A stretch of DNA of 64,000 nucleotides from Streptomyces pseudovenezuelae (GCF_029892565.1 NZ_JARXVH010000007.1:248001-312000); one strand, 5' to 3'; shown: positions 15,884 to 24,500, counted from the stretch's first letter. Program-made: numbers and translations. The notes: generated by a model from the sequence alone, not told the origin.

Positions 15884-18184
15884 ATGACCACCGCCCCCTG
15901 GCGTGACCCCGCCCTGCCCGCCGCCGCCCGCGTCGACGACCTCCTCTCCCGGATGACCCTTGAGGAGAAGACCGCCCAGCTGTACGGCGTCTGGGTGGGC
16001 GCCGCCACGGACGGCGACGGAGTCGCGCCCCTGCAGAGCGAGATGACCGCCGCCTACGACTGGGACGAGCTGATCACCCACGGCCTGGGCCAGCTCACCC
16101 GCTCCTTCGGCACCGCCCCCGTCGACCCGGCCCTCGGCGCGCGGGCACTGGCCCGCGCCCAGCGCCGGATCGCCGCGGCCGGCCGCTTCGGCATCCCTGC
16201 CGTCGCCCACGAGGAGTGCCTGGCCGGCTTCACGGCCTGGGGCGCCACCGCCTACCCGGTACCGCTGGCCTGGGGCGCCACCTTCGATCCGCCCCTGGTC
16301 GAGGAGATGGCCCGCGCGATCGGCCACGACCTGCGCACGGCCGGCGTCCACCAGGGCCTCGCCCCCGTCCTGGACGTCGTACGCGACCCACGCTGGGGCC
16401 GCGTCGAGGAGACCATCGGCGAGGACCCGTACCTGGTCGGCACCGTCGGCGCGGCCTACGTCCGGGGCCTGGAGTCGGCCGGGGTCATCGCCACGCTCAA
16501 GCACTTCGCCGGGTACGCCTCCTCGGCGGGCGCCCGCAATCTCGCCCCCGTGCGCGCGGGCGTCCGCGAGTTCGCGGACATCACCCTGCCGCCCTTCGAA
16601 CTGGCCCTGCGCGAGGGCGGCGCCCGTTCGGTGATGGCCGCGTACACCGACACGGACGGCGTGCCCGCCTCGGCCGACCCCGGACTGCTCACGCAACTCC
16701 TGCGCGAGGAATGGGAGTTCACCGGAACCGTGGTCGCCGACTACTTCGGCATCGGCTTCCTGCAGACCCTGCACCGGGTGGCGGGCACCCCGGCCGAGGC
16801 CGCGCACGCGGCGCTGGCCGCCGGGATCGACGTGGAGCTGCCGACGCTGAAGTGCTACGGAGAACCGCTGCTCGACGCGGTACGGGCGGGTGAGGTGCCC
16901 GAGGAGCTGATCGACCGGGCCGCTCGCCGAGTGCTGGTGCAGAAGTGCGAGTTGGGGCTGCTGGACGAGGACTGGAGCCCGGAGCCGACCGAGTCCATCG
17001 ACCTCGACTCGGCCGCCAACCGCGCGATCGCCCGGCGGCTGGCCGAGGAGTCGGTGGTGCTGCTGGACAACCCGGACGGCATCCTGCCCCTCTCCCCCGA
17101 CACCCGGATCGCCGTGGTCGGCCCCCGCGCCGCCGACGCGCTTGCGATGCTCGGCTGCTACTCCTTCCCGTCCCACGTGCTCACCCACCACCCCGAAGTG
17201 CCGATGGGCATCGAGATCCCGACCGTCCTGGAAGCACTGCGGGCCGAACTCCCGGACGCCAAGGTGACGTTCGCCGAGGGCTGCGGGGTGTCCGACCCGG
17301 ACGACTCGGGCTTCACGGAGGCGGTGGCGCGCACCGTGGAGGCGGACGTGTGCGTGGCGGTGCTCGGCGACCGGGCGGGCCTGTTCGGGCGCGGCACGTC
17401 CGGCGAGGGCTGCGATGTGGCGGACCTGCAACTCCCGGGTATCCAGGGCGACTTGCTGGACGCGCTGGTCGCCACGGAGGTCCCGGTCGTGCTGGTCCTG
17501 CTGACCGGCCGCCCCTACGCGCTGGGCCGTTGGCAGGGCCGACTGGCCGCCGTGGTGCAGGCGTTCTTCCCCGGGGAGGAGGGCGGTCCGGCGGTCACGG
17601 GGGTGCTGTCGGGCCGCGTCAGCCCGTCCGGGCGGCTGCCGGTGAGCGTCCCCCGCGTCCCGGGCGGCCAGCCGTGGACCTACCTCCAGCCGCCCCTCGG
17701 CCTCGCGGGCGAGGTCAGCAACCTCGACCCGACTCCGCTGTATGCCTTCGGCGAGGGGCGGTCCTACACGACGTTCACCTGGGAGGACTTCGTCGGCGAC
17801 CCTCAGCGGGAGATCGGCACGGACGGTACGTACGATCTCGCGCTGACCGTCCGGAACGCCGGTGAGCGGGCGGGGGCGGAGGTCGTCCAGCTGTACCTGC
17901 ACGATCCGGTCGCCTCGGTGACCCGCCCTGATGTCCGCCTGATCGGTTACCAGCGCGTGGAGTTGGAGCCGGGTGAGTCTCGCCGGGTGACGTTCCACTT
18001 CCACGCGGACCTGTCGGCGTTCACCGATCGGCGGGGTGTCCGGGTGGTGGAACCGGGTGCGCTGGAGCTACGGCTGAGCGCGTCGAGCGCCGATGTGCGC
18101 CACGCGGTGCGGTTGCAACTGGGCGGCGCTGTACGAGAGTTGGACGGGTCGCGCGTGCTGCGGTGCGAGACGGAGGTGTCGTAG
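15884..18184 (+). CDS. Glycoside hydrolase family 3 enzyme (beta-xylosidase/beta-glucosidase)
   Basis: 766 residues from ATG at 15884 behind AGGAG. There is no signal peptide, so it should act in the cytoplasm on imported oligosaccharides. The GH3 N-terminal barrel contains LAPVLDVVRDPRWGRVEET, the ATLKHFAGY motif and the nucleophile Asp in GTVVADYFGIG. The alpha/beta sandwich follows, then a fibronectin III-like end (GAEVVQLYLHDPVASVTRP). The context (GH10 xylanase, LacI protein, shared operator type) favours xylo-oligosaccharide cleavage; sequence alone does not separate xylosidase from glucosidase. No sugar transporter is encoded beside it. It is convergent with the DUF397 gene, with no spacer. 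Confidence 0.9.
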   Translation: MTTAPWRDPALPAAARVDDLLSRMTLEEKTAQLYGVWVGAATDGDGVAPLQSEMTAAYDWDELITHGLGQLTRSFGTAPVDPALGARALARAQRRIAAAGRFGIPAVAHEECLAGFTAWGATAYPVPLAWGATFDPPLVEEMARAIGHDLRTAGVHQGLAPVLDVVRDPRWGRVEETIGEDPYLVGTVGAAYVRGLESAGVIATLKHFAGYASSAGARNLAPVRAGVREFADITLPPFELALREGGARSVMAAYTDTDGVPASADPGLLTQLLREEWEFTGTVVADYFGIGFLQTLHRVAGTPAEAAHAALAAGIDVELPTLKCYGEPLLDAVRAGEVPEELIDRAARRVLVQKCELGLLDEDWSPEPTESIDLDSAANRAIARRLAEESVVLLDNPDGILPLSPDTRIAVVGPRAADALAMLGCYSFPSHVLTHHPEVPMGIEIPTVLEALRAELPDAKVTFAEGCGVSDPDDSGFTEAVARTVEADVCVAVLGDRAGLFGRGTSGEGCDVADLQLPGIQGDLLDALVATEVPVVLVLLTGRPYALGRWQGRLAAVVQAFFPGEEGGPAVTGVLSGRVSPSGRLPVSVPRVPGGQPWTYLQPPLGLAGEVSNLDPTPLYAFGEGRSYTTFTWEDFVGDPQREIGTDGTYDLALTVRNAGERAGAEVVQLYLHDPVASVTRPDVRLIGYQRVELEPGESRRVTFHFHADLSAFTDRRGVRVVEPGALELRLSASSADVRHAVRLQLGGAVRELDGSRVLRCETEVS

Positions 18185-18370
18185 TCAGCGGGGTGGCTGC
18201 GCCACGAAAGCGGACCAGGCGGCGGGGGTGACGGTGAGGTGGGGGCGGGTGCGGTCTTTGGTGTCGCGGATGTGGATAGTGATGGGGGCGAGGGCGACCT
18301 CTATGCAGTTGTCACCCTGGGTGCCGCTATAGCTGGACTTGAACCACGTCAGGTCGGTGATGCCGCTCAT
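18185..18370 (-). CDS. DUF397 protein, partner of the XRE regulator
   Basis: 61 residues. It has the DUF397 pattern: LTWFKSSYSGTQGDNCIEVA, then a RDTKDRTRPHLTVTPAAW segment. Such small proteins are encoded in dozens of copies in Streptomyces, nearly always beside an XRE-type regulator of the WhiJ/AbaA-like kind, and are thought to act together with it. The ATG overlaps the regulator stop as ATGA, so the pair is translationally coupled. Confidence 0.92.
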   Translation of the reverse strand: MSGITDLTWFKSSYSGTQGDNCIEVALAPITIHIRDTKDRTRPHLTVTPAAWSAFVAQPPR

Positions 18371-19200
18371 AGCTCTCCTCTGATCCGCTCCAGCAGGCTC
18401 ACCGAGTCCAGGGGGCTGAGAGCCTGTGAGCGGAGTGTCGCATAGCGGCGGTGCAGGATGGCGGCCTCTTTTGCGTCAGAGATCAACTGCCCTGTCTGCT
18501 GCCCTTCCGAGTACGCGAGATGCTTTGCATCCGGAGTCTCCAGCAGGGCCAACGGGCCATCCAGGCCCGCGTGCACCTGGCAGTCGAGCGGCATGACCTG
18601 GATCTCCACATTGCGGAGTTGCGCGTAGCCCAGCATGTGGTCCAACTGGACGCGGGCAACCTCTGCGCCGCCCAACTGCCGCCGCACGACGTGCTCGTCC
18701 ACGACGAAGCTGAAGGACGTGTTGGGGCGCTCGGTAAGCATCCGTTGCCGCTCCATGCGGGCCACCGCCTGCACATCCACCTGCTCATCCGACAACGGCG
18801 GAATGCTGTTCCCGAACACCGCTCGCGCATACGGCTCGGACTGCAACAGACCCGGAACCAACCGGCATTCATACGTCGCCAGGCTCACCGCCTCCCGCTC
18901 CAGCGCGGCCCACCTCCGGAACCACGCCGCAAACCCCGGTTGCCGCCCCACCCTCCCGAACGCCTTCCGCAAGGCACCCGTGTTGCCCAGCGCCGGCTCC
19001 GCCATCTCCACGAACTGCTCGTCCGCCAACCGTCGCCCCAACTCGATGGACGCGATGGAGTGCTTGGACAGATGGACCCGCTCCCCCAACTCCTCCCGAC
19101 TCATCCCCGCATGCTCCCGCAGCCCCTGCACGAACGCCCCGAACGTCCTCATGCTGTCCGACGCCTCGGGCTCACCGCCCACCTCGATGCCACCACTCAT
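18367..19200 (-). CDS. XRE family regulator with DUF5753-type C-terminus (WhiJ-like)
   Basis: 277 residues from ATG at 19200 (a GTG two codons upstream is possible). The N-terminus holds an XRE helix-turn-helix (FVQGLREHAGMSREELGERV, then HLSKHSIASIELGRR). The remainder matches the DUF5753 domain usual in these proteins (LATYECRLVPGLLQSEPYAR, RQRMLTERP, FVVDEHVVRRQLGG, VMPLDCQVHAGLDGPLALLE). Members influence development and secondary metabolism; its targets are unknown. It is coupled to the downstream DUF397 gene. Confidence 0.93.
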   Translation of the reverse strand: MSGGIEVGGEPEASDSMRTFGAFVQGLREHAGMSREELGERVHLSKHSIASIELGRRLADEQFVEMAEPALGNTGALRKAFGRVGRQPGFAAWFRRWAALEREAVSLATYECRLVPGLLQSEPYARAVFGNSIPPLSDEQVDVQAVARMERQRMLTERPNTSFSFVVDEHVVRRQLGGAEVARVQLDHMLGYAQLRNVEIQVMPLDCQVHAGLDGPLALLETPDAKHLAYSEGQQTGQLISDAKEAAILHRRYATLRSQALSPLDSVSLLERIRGEL

Positions 19201-19286
19201 GCACACAGGGTGACGAACTCCAGCTCACCGCGCACCCGAATCGCGTAAACGGATAGATTCATCCACTTACTGCTACCGTGGGCCTC

Positions 19287-19843
19287 ATGACACAGAGAAG
19301 AACTTGGCTCTCCCTGGGAGCCGTAGTCCTGGTGGTGAACGCTCTCCAGTGGGTCATCGCCGAAGCAGTCACCGCCGGCGCGTGGAAGACCCCGCCCTAC
19401 AGCTACGGCGGCAACTACATCAGCGACCTGGGCGTACCCGACTGCGGTGTGGTGTTCCAGGGCCGTGAGATCTGCTCGCGGTCGCGCACGCGGTGGGGTT
19501 CGTGATGATCGGGACTTTCCACGGCTCCCCGGAGGGGGCGTCGTACGTGCTGGCCCTGCATCTCGTGGGGGCGTTGATCGGCGTCCTGTCCGCGAACGCG
19601 CTGGTGTTCATGGCGGGGCGGGTGAAGAACCTGGACCTGCCGAGGCCGTACCGCGTCTTCAGCATGACGGTCGGCGTGCTCGGCCCGTTGGGTGTGCTGG
19701 GCGCGGGGATCTCGGAGAGCACGGCCGGGGCGTTCGAGCGCGGCGGCGTCTACTCGTGGCTGCTGTGGAGCGTCGTGACGGGCGTTCTGCTGCTGGCAAG
19801 CAACCTGCGACGACCGGCCGTGGTGGAGAATGTCGTGGCGTGA
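19287..19843 (+). pseudogene. DUF998 membrane protein gene with internal out-of-frame deletion
   Basis: The 5' part (ATG at 19287) encodes one membrane helix and YGGNYISDLGVPDCG, typical of DUF998. At about 19474-19481 the reading jumps from REICS to VAHAVGFVMIGTFHGSPEG, which belongs to a later part of the same family but in another frame. The remaining frame continues with three or more helices to TGA at 19841-19843. About 40 residues (one or two helices) plus the frame are missing compared with intact members, which indicates a deletion rather than a single-base error. The tetR-type gene downstream overlaps its stop as GTGA, so the two formed an operon. Confidence 0.8.
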
Positions 19844-20481
19844 GCGAGGACAAGGAACGACCGCTGCGCGCGGACGCGGAACGCAACCGGCGGCAGATCA
19901 TGGAGACGGCCGAGCGCATGTTCGCTGAGCGGGGCTCGGTGGCCACGCTCAACGAGATCGCCCATGAGGCCGGTGTCGGGGTCGGCACGGTGTACCGCCG
20001 CTTCCCGGACCTCGTGTCACTGATGAACGCGCTGTTCGCCGAGCGGTTCACCACGTTTCTCCAGCTCGCGGAGACGGCCGCGGAGCTTGCGGAACCCGGG
20101 GAGGCGATGCGCCACTACCTGGTCGAGGCGGCGCGCTGGCGGGCCGGGGACCCGGCACTGGACGTGATCCTCGCCCACGCGGACCTGGAAGCGGCGCCTA
20201 CCGCCGGGATGCGCGAGGAACTCGGCCGCCGGGTGGACGCCCTGGTCGAGCGGGCCCTGGCCGCGGGCGCGGTCCACGAGGGCTTCGCCAGCAGTGACGT
20301 GTACGCCTACCTCTACATGATCGGCGCCATCGCCGACCGCACCCACGACGTCGCCCCGGACGCCTGGCGCCGCTATGTCGACGTCCTGCTGCGGGGCTTC
20401 GGCCTGGAACCCGCGACGGAGACGCAGGCGCCCCCCGCGATGACCGACGCCCAGATTCTCGGCACCTGGCCGAAGCCCTGA
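19840..20481 (+). CDS. TetR/AcrR family transcriptional regulator
   Basis: 213 residues from GTG at 19840, which overlaps the stop of the DUF998 remnant (GTGA). The N-terminal helix-turn-helix is well conserved (NRRQIMETAERMFAERG, VATLNEIAHEAGVGVGTVYR, RFPDLVSLMNALFAERF). The C-terminal half is helical and ends in LLRGFGLEPATE, as in the many SCO-type regulators with a TetR_C fold. It has its original partner upstream in a broken state, so its present target may be elsewhere. Confidence 0.92.
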   Translation: MSEDKERPLRADAERNRRQIMETAERMFAERGSVATLNEIAHEAGVGVGTVYRRFPDLVSLMNALFAERFTTFLQLAETAAELAEPGEAMRHYLVEAARWRAGDPALDVILAHADLEAAPTAGMREELGRRVDALVERALAAGAVHEGFASSDVYAYLYMIGAIADRTHDVAPDAWRRYVDVLLRGFGLEPATETQAPPAMTDAQILGTWPKP

Positions 20482-20576
20482 GCGGAGACGCGCCGTTCCG
20501 GTGCAAGGCTGGTAGAACCGGGCACCCTGGAACTACCGTTGGGGAGATCCAGTAAACGGGGGACACGGGGGACGTG

Positions 20577-21092
20577 ATGGGCAGGTACGTGTATCAGGAG
20601 TTGCTGGCCGCGCTGGCTTTGCTGGCCGGCATCGCCGTCGGGGTGGCGGTGGCGGTCGGCGTACGGGACGAGGAGTCGATGCGGGGCGGTGGTGTGGCCG
20701 TGACGGCCGCCCTGGCGGTCGCGTTCCTCGTCGTGTCGGCGCTGCTCAGGTCGAGCCGGCTCAAGTGGGTCGGTGAGGTACGGGAGTTCGAGGCCGCGGT
20801 GCCGAGGCCGGGGGCCGGCGCGATGCCGCTCGACCGCGCCTACTACGTGCGGATGGCCGGCCTGTTCGCGCTCGCCGCCGTGTTCACCTCGTACCTCGGG
20901 GACGCGGTGGTCGTCCCGCTGGTGATGGCCCTGGACTGGCTCACCAAGGGTGTGGTGGGCGCCCGTTGGGAGCGCAGGAACGGGCGGGTGCTGTGGCGCG
21001 GGCACAACAGGGACGAGCCGTGGAAGCTGTCGTACTCCTCCGTCAGTCCGACCCCAGCGACTCGAACCGCCACCGATGGACCGGCCGTGTGA
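20577..21092 (+). CDS. Unknown membrane protein
   Basis: 171 residues from ATG at 20577; the GTG one codon earlier is too close to the GGGGG ribosome site. It has two N-terminal membrane helices (ELLAALALLAGIAVGVAVAV; VAVTAALAVAFLVVSALL) and one or two more around residues 95-120 (VRMAGLFALAAVFTSYLG; VVPLVMALDWL), with a basic loop and C-terminus. I do not recognise a family. The last 50 bases overlap, in antisense, the 3' end of the small gene at 21043-21300. Confidence 0.75.
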   Translation: MGRYVYQELLAALALLAGIAVGVAVAVGVRDEESMRGGGVAVTAALAVAFLVVSALLRSSRLKWVGEVREFEAAVPRPGAGAMPLDRAYYVRMAGLFALAAVFTSYLGDAVVVPLVMALDWLTKGVVGARWERRNGRVLWRGHNRDEPWKLSYSSVSPTPATRTATDGPAV

Positions 21093-21300
21093 CCAACTCG
21101 CCGTCCGGCTCCGGGAGTTCGGGCAGCTCGGCGTCGTAGGCCGCGTCCCACCAGGTGATGACGAGGACGCGGTCCTGCGGGCCCCGGAAGGACTCCCGGC
21201 GCACGGGCGTCAGGGGCAGCTCCAACTCCCGCGCCCAGGCCAGCAGTTCGGCGCCCCGCCCCTCGACGGCCCGCGCCTCCCACATCAACGCGACGGTCAC
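21043..21300 (-). CDS. Small conserved protein, possibly of the antibiotic-biosynthesis-monooxygenase fold
   Basis: 85 residues from GTG at 21300, overlapping the tsaD stop as GTGA. The pattern (strand VALMWEARAV, helix GRGAELLAWARELEL, strand RRESFRG, strand DRVLVITWWDA, last strand RPVHRWRFESL) looks like a dimeric alpha/beta barrel of the ABM kind; this is inference from the layout, not from a catalytic motif. It is the last gene of the tsaB-rimI-tsaD group. Its end runs 50 bases into the convergent membrane-protein gene. Confidence 0.75.
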   Translation of the reverse strand: MTVALMWEARAVEGRGAELLAWARELELPLTPVRRESFRGPQDRVLVITWWDAAYDAELPELPEPDGELVTRPVHRWRFESLGSD

Positions 21301-22403
21301 GAGTACAGGTTCTCCTTGCTGACCTCGTGCACGTGATCGTGGTCATGCGAGTGCCCCGGCACATGCGGCTCGGTCACCGGCAGCGAGGAGTCCGCCGAGA
21401 GGTCCCAGTCGGAGGGGGCGCGGCCCCGCGCGACCATCTCCGCGCCGAGGGCGGCGACCATCGCGCCGTTGTCGGTGCACAACTTGGGCCGCGGCACCCG
21501 GAGTCGGATGCCGGCCGCCTCGCAGCGCTCCTGGGCCAGCGCGCGCAGCCGCGAGTTGGCGGCCACGCCGCCGCCGATCATCAGGTGGTCGACGCCCTCG
21601 TCCTTGCAGGCCCGCACCGCCTTGCGGGTCAGTACGTCCACCACGGCCTCCTGGAAGGACGCGGACACGTCCCGCACCGGCACGTCCTCACCGGCTGCCC
21701 GCTTGGCCTCGATCCACCGGGCCACGGACGTCTTGAGCCCGGAGAAGGAGAAGTCGTAGGCGGAGTCGCGCGGCCCGGTGAGCCCGCGCGGGAACGCGAT
21801 CGCCTTCGGGTCGCCCTCCTTCGCGTACCGGTCGATGACCGGGCCGCCGGGGAAGCCGAGGTTGAGCACGCGGGCGATCTTGTCGAAGGCCTCGCCCGCC
21901 GCGTCGTCGATGGTCGCGCCGAGCGGGCGGACGTCGGAGGTGATATCGGTCGACAGCAGCAGCGAGGAGTGCCCGCCGGACACCAGCAGCGCCATCGTCG
22001 GCTCGGGCAGCGGGCCGTGCTCCAACTGGTCCACGCAGATGTGGGAGGCCAGGTGGTTGACGCCGTAGAGGGGCTTGCCGAGCGCGTAGGCGTATGCCTT
22101 GGCGGCGGTGACGCCGACCAGGAGGGCGCCGGCGAGACCGGGACCGGCGGTGACCGAGATGCCGTCCAGGTCCTTCGCGCTCACCCCCGCGTCCTTCAGC
22201 GCGCGCTCGATCGTCGGCACCATCGCCTCAAGGTGGGCACGGGAGGCCACTTCGGGCACGACCCCGCCGAAGCGGGCGTGCTCGTCGACGCTGGAGGCGA
22301 CGGCGTCGGCGAGCAGCGTGGTGCCGCGCACGATGCCGACGCCGGTCTCGTCGCAGGAGGTCTCGATGCCGAGGACGAGCGGCTCGTCCCGGGTGTCAGC
22401 CAT
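21297..22403 (-). CDS. tsaD: tRNA N6-threonylcarbamoyladenosine transferase TsaD
   Basis: 368 residues from ATG at 22403. TsaD transfers the threonylcarbamoyl group to A37 of ANN-decoding tRNAs, with TsaB and TsaE. The N-terminal nucleotide site LGIETSCDETGVGIV and the metal-binding NHLASH histidines are present, as are LLVSGGHSSLL and MIGGGVAANSRLR. The protein is longer than usual: the last 25 residues hold a His/Asp-rich tail (HSHDHDHVH) not needed by the fold. Its first bases overlap the rimI stop by 8, so it is coupled to the tsaB-rimI genes upstream. Confidence 0.97.
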   Translation of the reverse strand: MADTRDEPLVLGIETSCDETGVGIVRGTTLLADAVASSVDEHARFGGVVPEVASRAHLEAMVPTIERALKDAGVSAKDLDGISVTAGPGLAGALLVGVTAAKAYAYALGKPLYGVNHLASHICVDQLEHGPLPEPTMALLVSGGHSSLLLSTDITSDVRPLGATIDDAAGEAFDKIARVLNLGFPGGPVIDRYAKEGDPKAIAFPRGLTGPRDSAYDFSFSGLKTSVARWIEAKRAAGEDVPVRDVSASFQEAVVDVLTRKAVRACKDEGVDHLMIGGGVAANSRLRALAQERCEAAGIRLRVPRPKLCTDNGAMVAALGAEMVARGRAPSDWDLSADSSLPVTEPHVPGHSHDHDHVHEVSKENLYS

Positions 22404-22902
22404 TGATCTCGGTTCCTCGCACTGTCGTGGGGTCGGTCAGACGCATCACGAGCGCGTCCACATTGCCGGGCTGGTAGTAGCCGCGGCGGAATCCGATGGC
22501 CTCGAAGCCGAAGCGCTCGTACAGCTTCTGGGCGCGGATGTTGTCGATGCGGCACTCCAGCATCACTTCGGCGCACTCGAAGGACGTCGCCGCCCGCAGC
22601 AGTTCGGTGAGGATCAGCGCGCCGAGGCCGGTGCCCCAGTGGTCGCGGGCGACCGCGATGGTCTGGACGTCACCGAGGTCACCGGAGGCGGCGAGGCCGC
22701 CGTACCCGATCATCCGGCCGGCGCCGTTCTCGGCGACGACATAGCGGCGGGTCGCCTCGGCGCCGCGCGCGTGGGCCAGTTCGGACCAGAACATGCCCCG
22801 GGACCAGGTGTCCTCGGGGAAGAGTTCCTTCTCCAGCTCCAGCACGGAGTCGATGTCCCACCAGCGCATCTCGCGCAGTCGAGGTGTCGCGGGTGTGGTC
22901 AC
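22396..22902 (-). CDS. rimI: Ribosomal protein S18-alanine N-acetyltransferase RimI
   Basis: 168 residues from GTG at 22902, overlapping the tsaB stop (GTGA). The GNAT fold shows the acetyl-CoA loop RDHWGTGLGALIL, the MLECRIDNIRAQKLYERFGF core and RRGYYQPGNVDALVMRL, all typical of RimI, which acetylates the N-terminus of ribosomal protein S18 and sometimes other proteins. The position between tsaB and tsaD is conserved in actinobacteria. Confidence 0.95.
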   Translation of the reverse strand: MTTPATPRLREMRWWDIDSVLELEKELFPEDTWSRGMFWSELAHARGAEATRRYVVAENGAGRMIGYGGLAASGDLGDVQTIAVARDHWGTGLGALILTELLRAATSFECAEVMLECRIDNIRAQKLYERFGFEAIGFRRGYYQPGNVDALVMRLTDPTTVRGTEING

Positions 22903-23555
22903 TTGGGGGTGACCACCTTGTAGTTCTTGGGGACCTGGGCATCGGGCCGGCGCAGATACAGCGGCCGTGGCGCGGGCAGTTCCTCGCCGGCCGCCAGTCT
23001 CTCGGCGGCCAGCCCCGCCAGCGCGGCGGCCGACACGTGCTCCGGCTCGTACGCGCGCGGGAAGGTCTCGGGGTACAGCAGCGCGCCCGCGCCGACGGCC
23101 GGCAGTCCGGCCACCCGCTCCGCGATCTCGGCGGGCCGGTCCACGGCGGGGTCGGTCAGCCGGGTGCGGGAGTCGGCGTAGGTCGCCCAGTAGACCTCTT
23201 TGCGCCGGGCATCGGTCGCGACGACGAAGGGCCCCTCGTCGACATCGGCGGCGTACGCGAGACCGTCCAGCGTGCACAGTCCGTGCACGGGGACGCCGAG
23301 CGCGAGCCCGAACGTGTCGGCGGTCATCAGCCCGACGCGCAGGCCCGTGTACGGACCGGGCCCGATCCCTACGACGATCCCGGTGACGGCGTCGAGCTTC
23401 AGTCCGGCGTCGGCGAGCACACGGTCGACGGCCGGCAGCAGCAGCTCCCCGTGCCGACGCGCGTCCACCTGGCTCGACGAGGCGATGACGTCCGTGCCGT
23501 CGTGCAGCGCGACGGTGACGGCAGGGGTGGCGGTATCCAGAGCGAGCAAGAGCAC
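22899..23555 (-). CDS. tsaB: t6A biosynthesis protein TsaB
   Basis: 218 residues from GTG at 23555. The ASKHA-fold start LLLALDTATPAVTVAL and the GIGPGPYTGLRVGLMTA segment identify TsaB, the non-catalytic partner that dimerises with TsaD in the threonylcarbamoyl transfer complex. First gene of the tsaB-rimI-tsaD run. The divergent gene at 23737 is 181 bases away. Confidence 0.96.
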   Translation of the reverse strand: MLLLALDTATPAVTVALHDGTDVIASSSQVDARRHGELLLPAVDRVLADAGLKLDAVTGIVVGIGPGPYTGLRVGLMTADTFGLALGVPVHGLCTLDGLAYAADVDEGPFVVATDARRKEVYWATYADSRTRLTDPAVDRPAEIAERVAGLPAVGAGALLYPETFPRAYEPEHVSAAALAGLAAERLAAGEELPAPRPLYLRRPDAQVPKNYKVVTPK

Positions 23556-23736
23556 ACAAACAGCCTACGGCTCCCCACGCCCCCTGTCGGACGCACCGGC
23601 CGGACGCCCCGATCGCGCAGGAGGTCCGCCCGAAAGGGCCCGTGTCCCCGGCGGCGACGGCCCGGAGGGGCGGGTGCGGACTGCTACGGTCGCCCGGGAG
23701 TACGGCGTACGACGTGAATGGCTGAGGTGGGCGACG

Positions 23737-24294
23737 GTGGCAGGCGGCAGCTCCGGGTTCGTGTTGGGACTCACCACGGCGGCGCTCGCGTCGGTCGGTT
23801 TCCTCGCCTACCAGGCGTCCGCGAGCGTCCCGGCCGACCTGGCGGGCCCGCAGAAGAGCGGCAAGCCCTCGGTGGCCGCGTCGAAGGCGCCCCGCGACAA
23901 GAAGAACCCCGTGGCCCTGCCCGCCGGCTCCGGCACGGGCGAGCGGGTCGTGTACTCGGTGGACGACGACCGGGTGTGGCTGGTCGGCGCGCACGACAAG
24001 GTCAAGCGCACCTTCAAGGTCACCCCGGGCCGTATCGACCCGTCCCTGGGGAGCTACGCGGTCACGTCCCGTTCGAACGCCATCACCGGCACGGACGGCA
24101 CCCCCATCGAACACGTGGTGCGCTTCGCCACGGCGGACGGCGTGGCCATCGGCTTCAGCGCGGCCGTGGAGAACGCGGCGAGCCCGACCCCCGGCGCGAA
24201 CGTGCGCACCGGCGGCATCCGCGAGTCCCGCGCGGACGGCGACGCGATGTGGATGTTCGCGACGATCGGCCAGCCGGTCGTGGTGATCCGCTGA
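23737..24294 (+). CDS. Membrane-anchored conserved protein of unknown function
   Basis: 185 residues from GTG at 23737 (GAGGTGG upstream); the frame is open further upstream, so a longer form is possible. One N-terminal membrane helix (FVLGLTTAALASVGFLAYQA) is followed by a Lys/Pro linker (KSGKPSVAASKAPRDKKN) and an extracellular beta-rich domain (VVYSVDDDRVWLVGAHDKVK, FKVTPGRIDPSLGSYAVTSR). It ends MFATIGQPVVVIR. I do not recognise a named family. It is convergent with the 57-residue ORF, 4 bases apart. Confidence 0.8.
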   Translation: MAGGSSGFVLGLTTAALASVGFLAYQASASVPADLAGPQKSGKPSVAASKAPRDKKNPVALPAGSGTGERVVYSVDDDRVWLVGAHDKVKRTFKVTPGRIDPSLGSYAVTSRSNAITGTDGTPIEHVVRFATADGVAIGFSAAVENAASPTPGANVRTGGIRESRADGDAMWMFATIGQPVVVIR

Positions 24295-24298
24295 GCGG

Positions 24299-24472
24299 TC
24301 AGGCTGCCTTGCGGTGCTCGGCCGGCGGCTGAGCCACCTCGGGGTCCGGCAGGCGCGGCGGCGTGGAGACGGCCCGCGCCGCGGCGCACGAGGCCAGCAG
24401 GTCCCGCATGGACACCCCGGACGCCCGGCGCGCCGACGCCTCGTCCTGTTCCATTCGTTCCGTGACCGCCAT
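24299..24472 (-). CDS. Small conserved-type ORF of 57 residues
   Basis: 57 residues from ATG at 24472 with a near-ideal AGGAGG site 6 bases upstream. It begins MAVTERMEQDEASARRAS and continues GVSMRDLLASCAAARAVSTP. Coding-type third-position G/C and the excellent ribosome site support it; there is no membrane segment or known motif beyond a possible amphipathic helix (SMRDLLASCAAARAV). A perfect 8-bp palindrome lies 28 bases upstream and suggests regulated expression. Function unknown. Confidence 0.7.
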   Translation of the reverse strand: MAVTERMEQDEASARRASGVSMRDLLASCAAARAVSTPPRLPDPEVAQPPAEHRKAA

Positions 24473-24500
24473 GGACGCCTCCTGAGCTCGGGGGCGGACG

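Noticed and set aside
15803..18004. 733-codon minus-strand ORF
   Set aside because: Complement of the GH3 gene; no motif, composition of a shadow.
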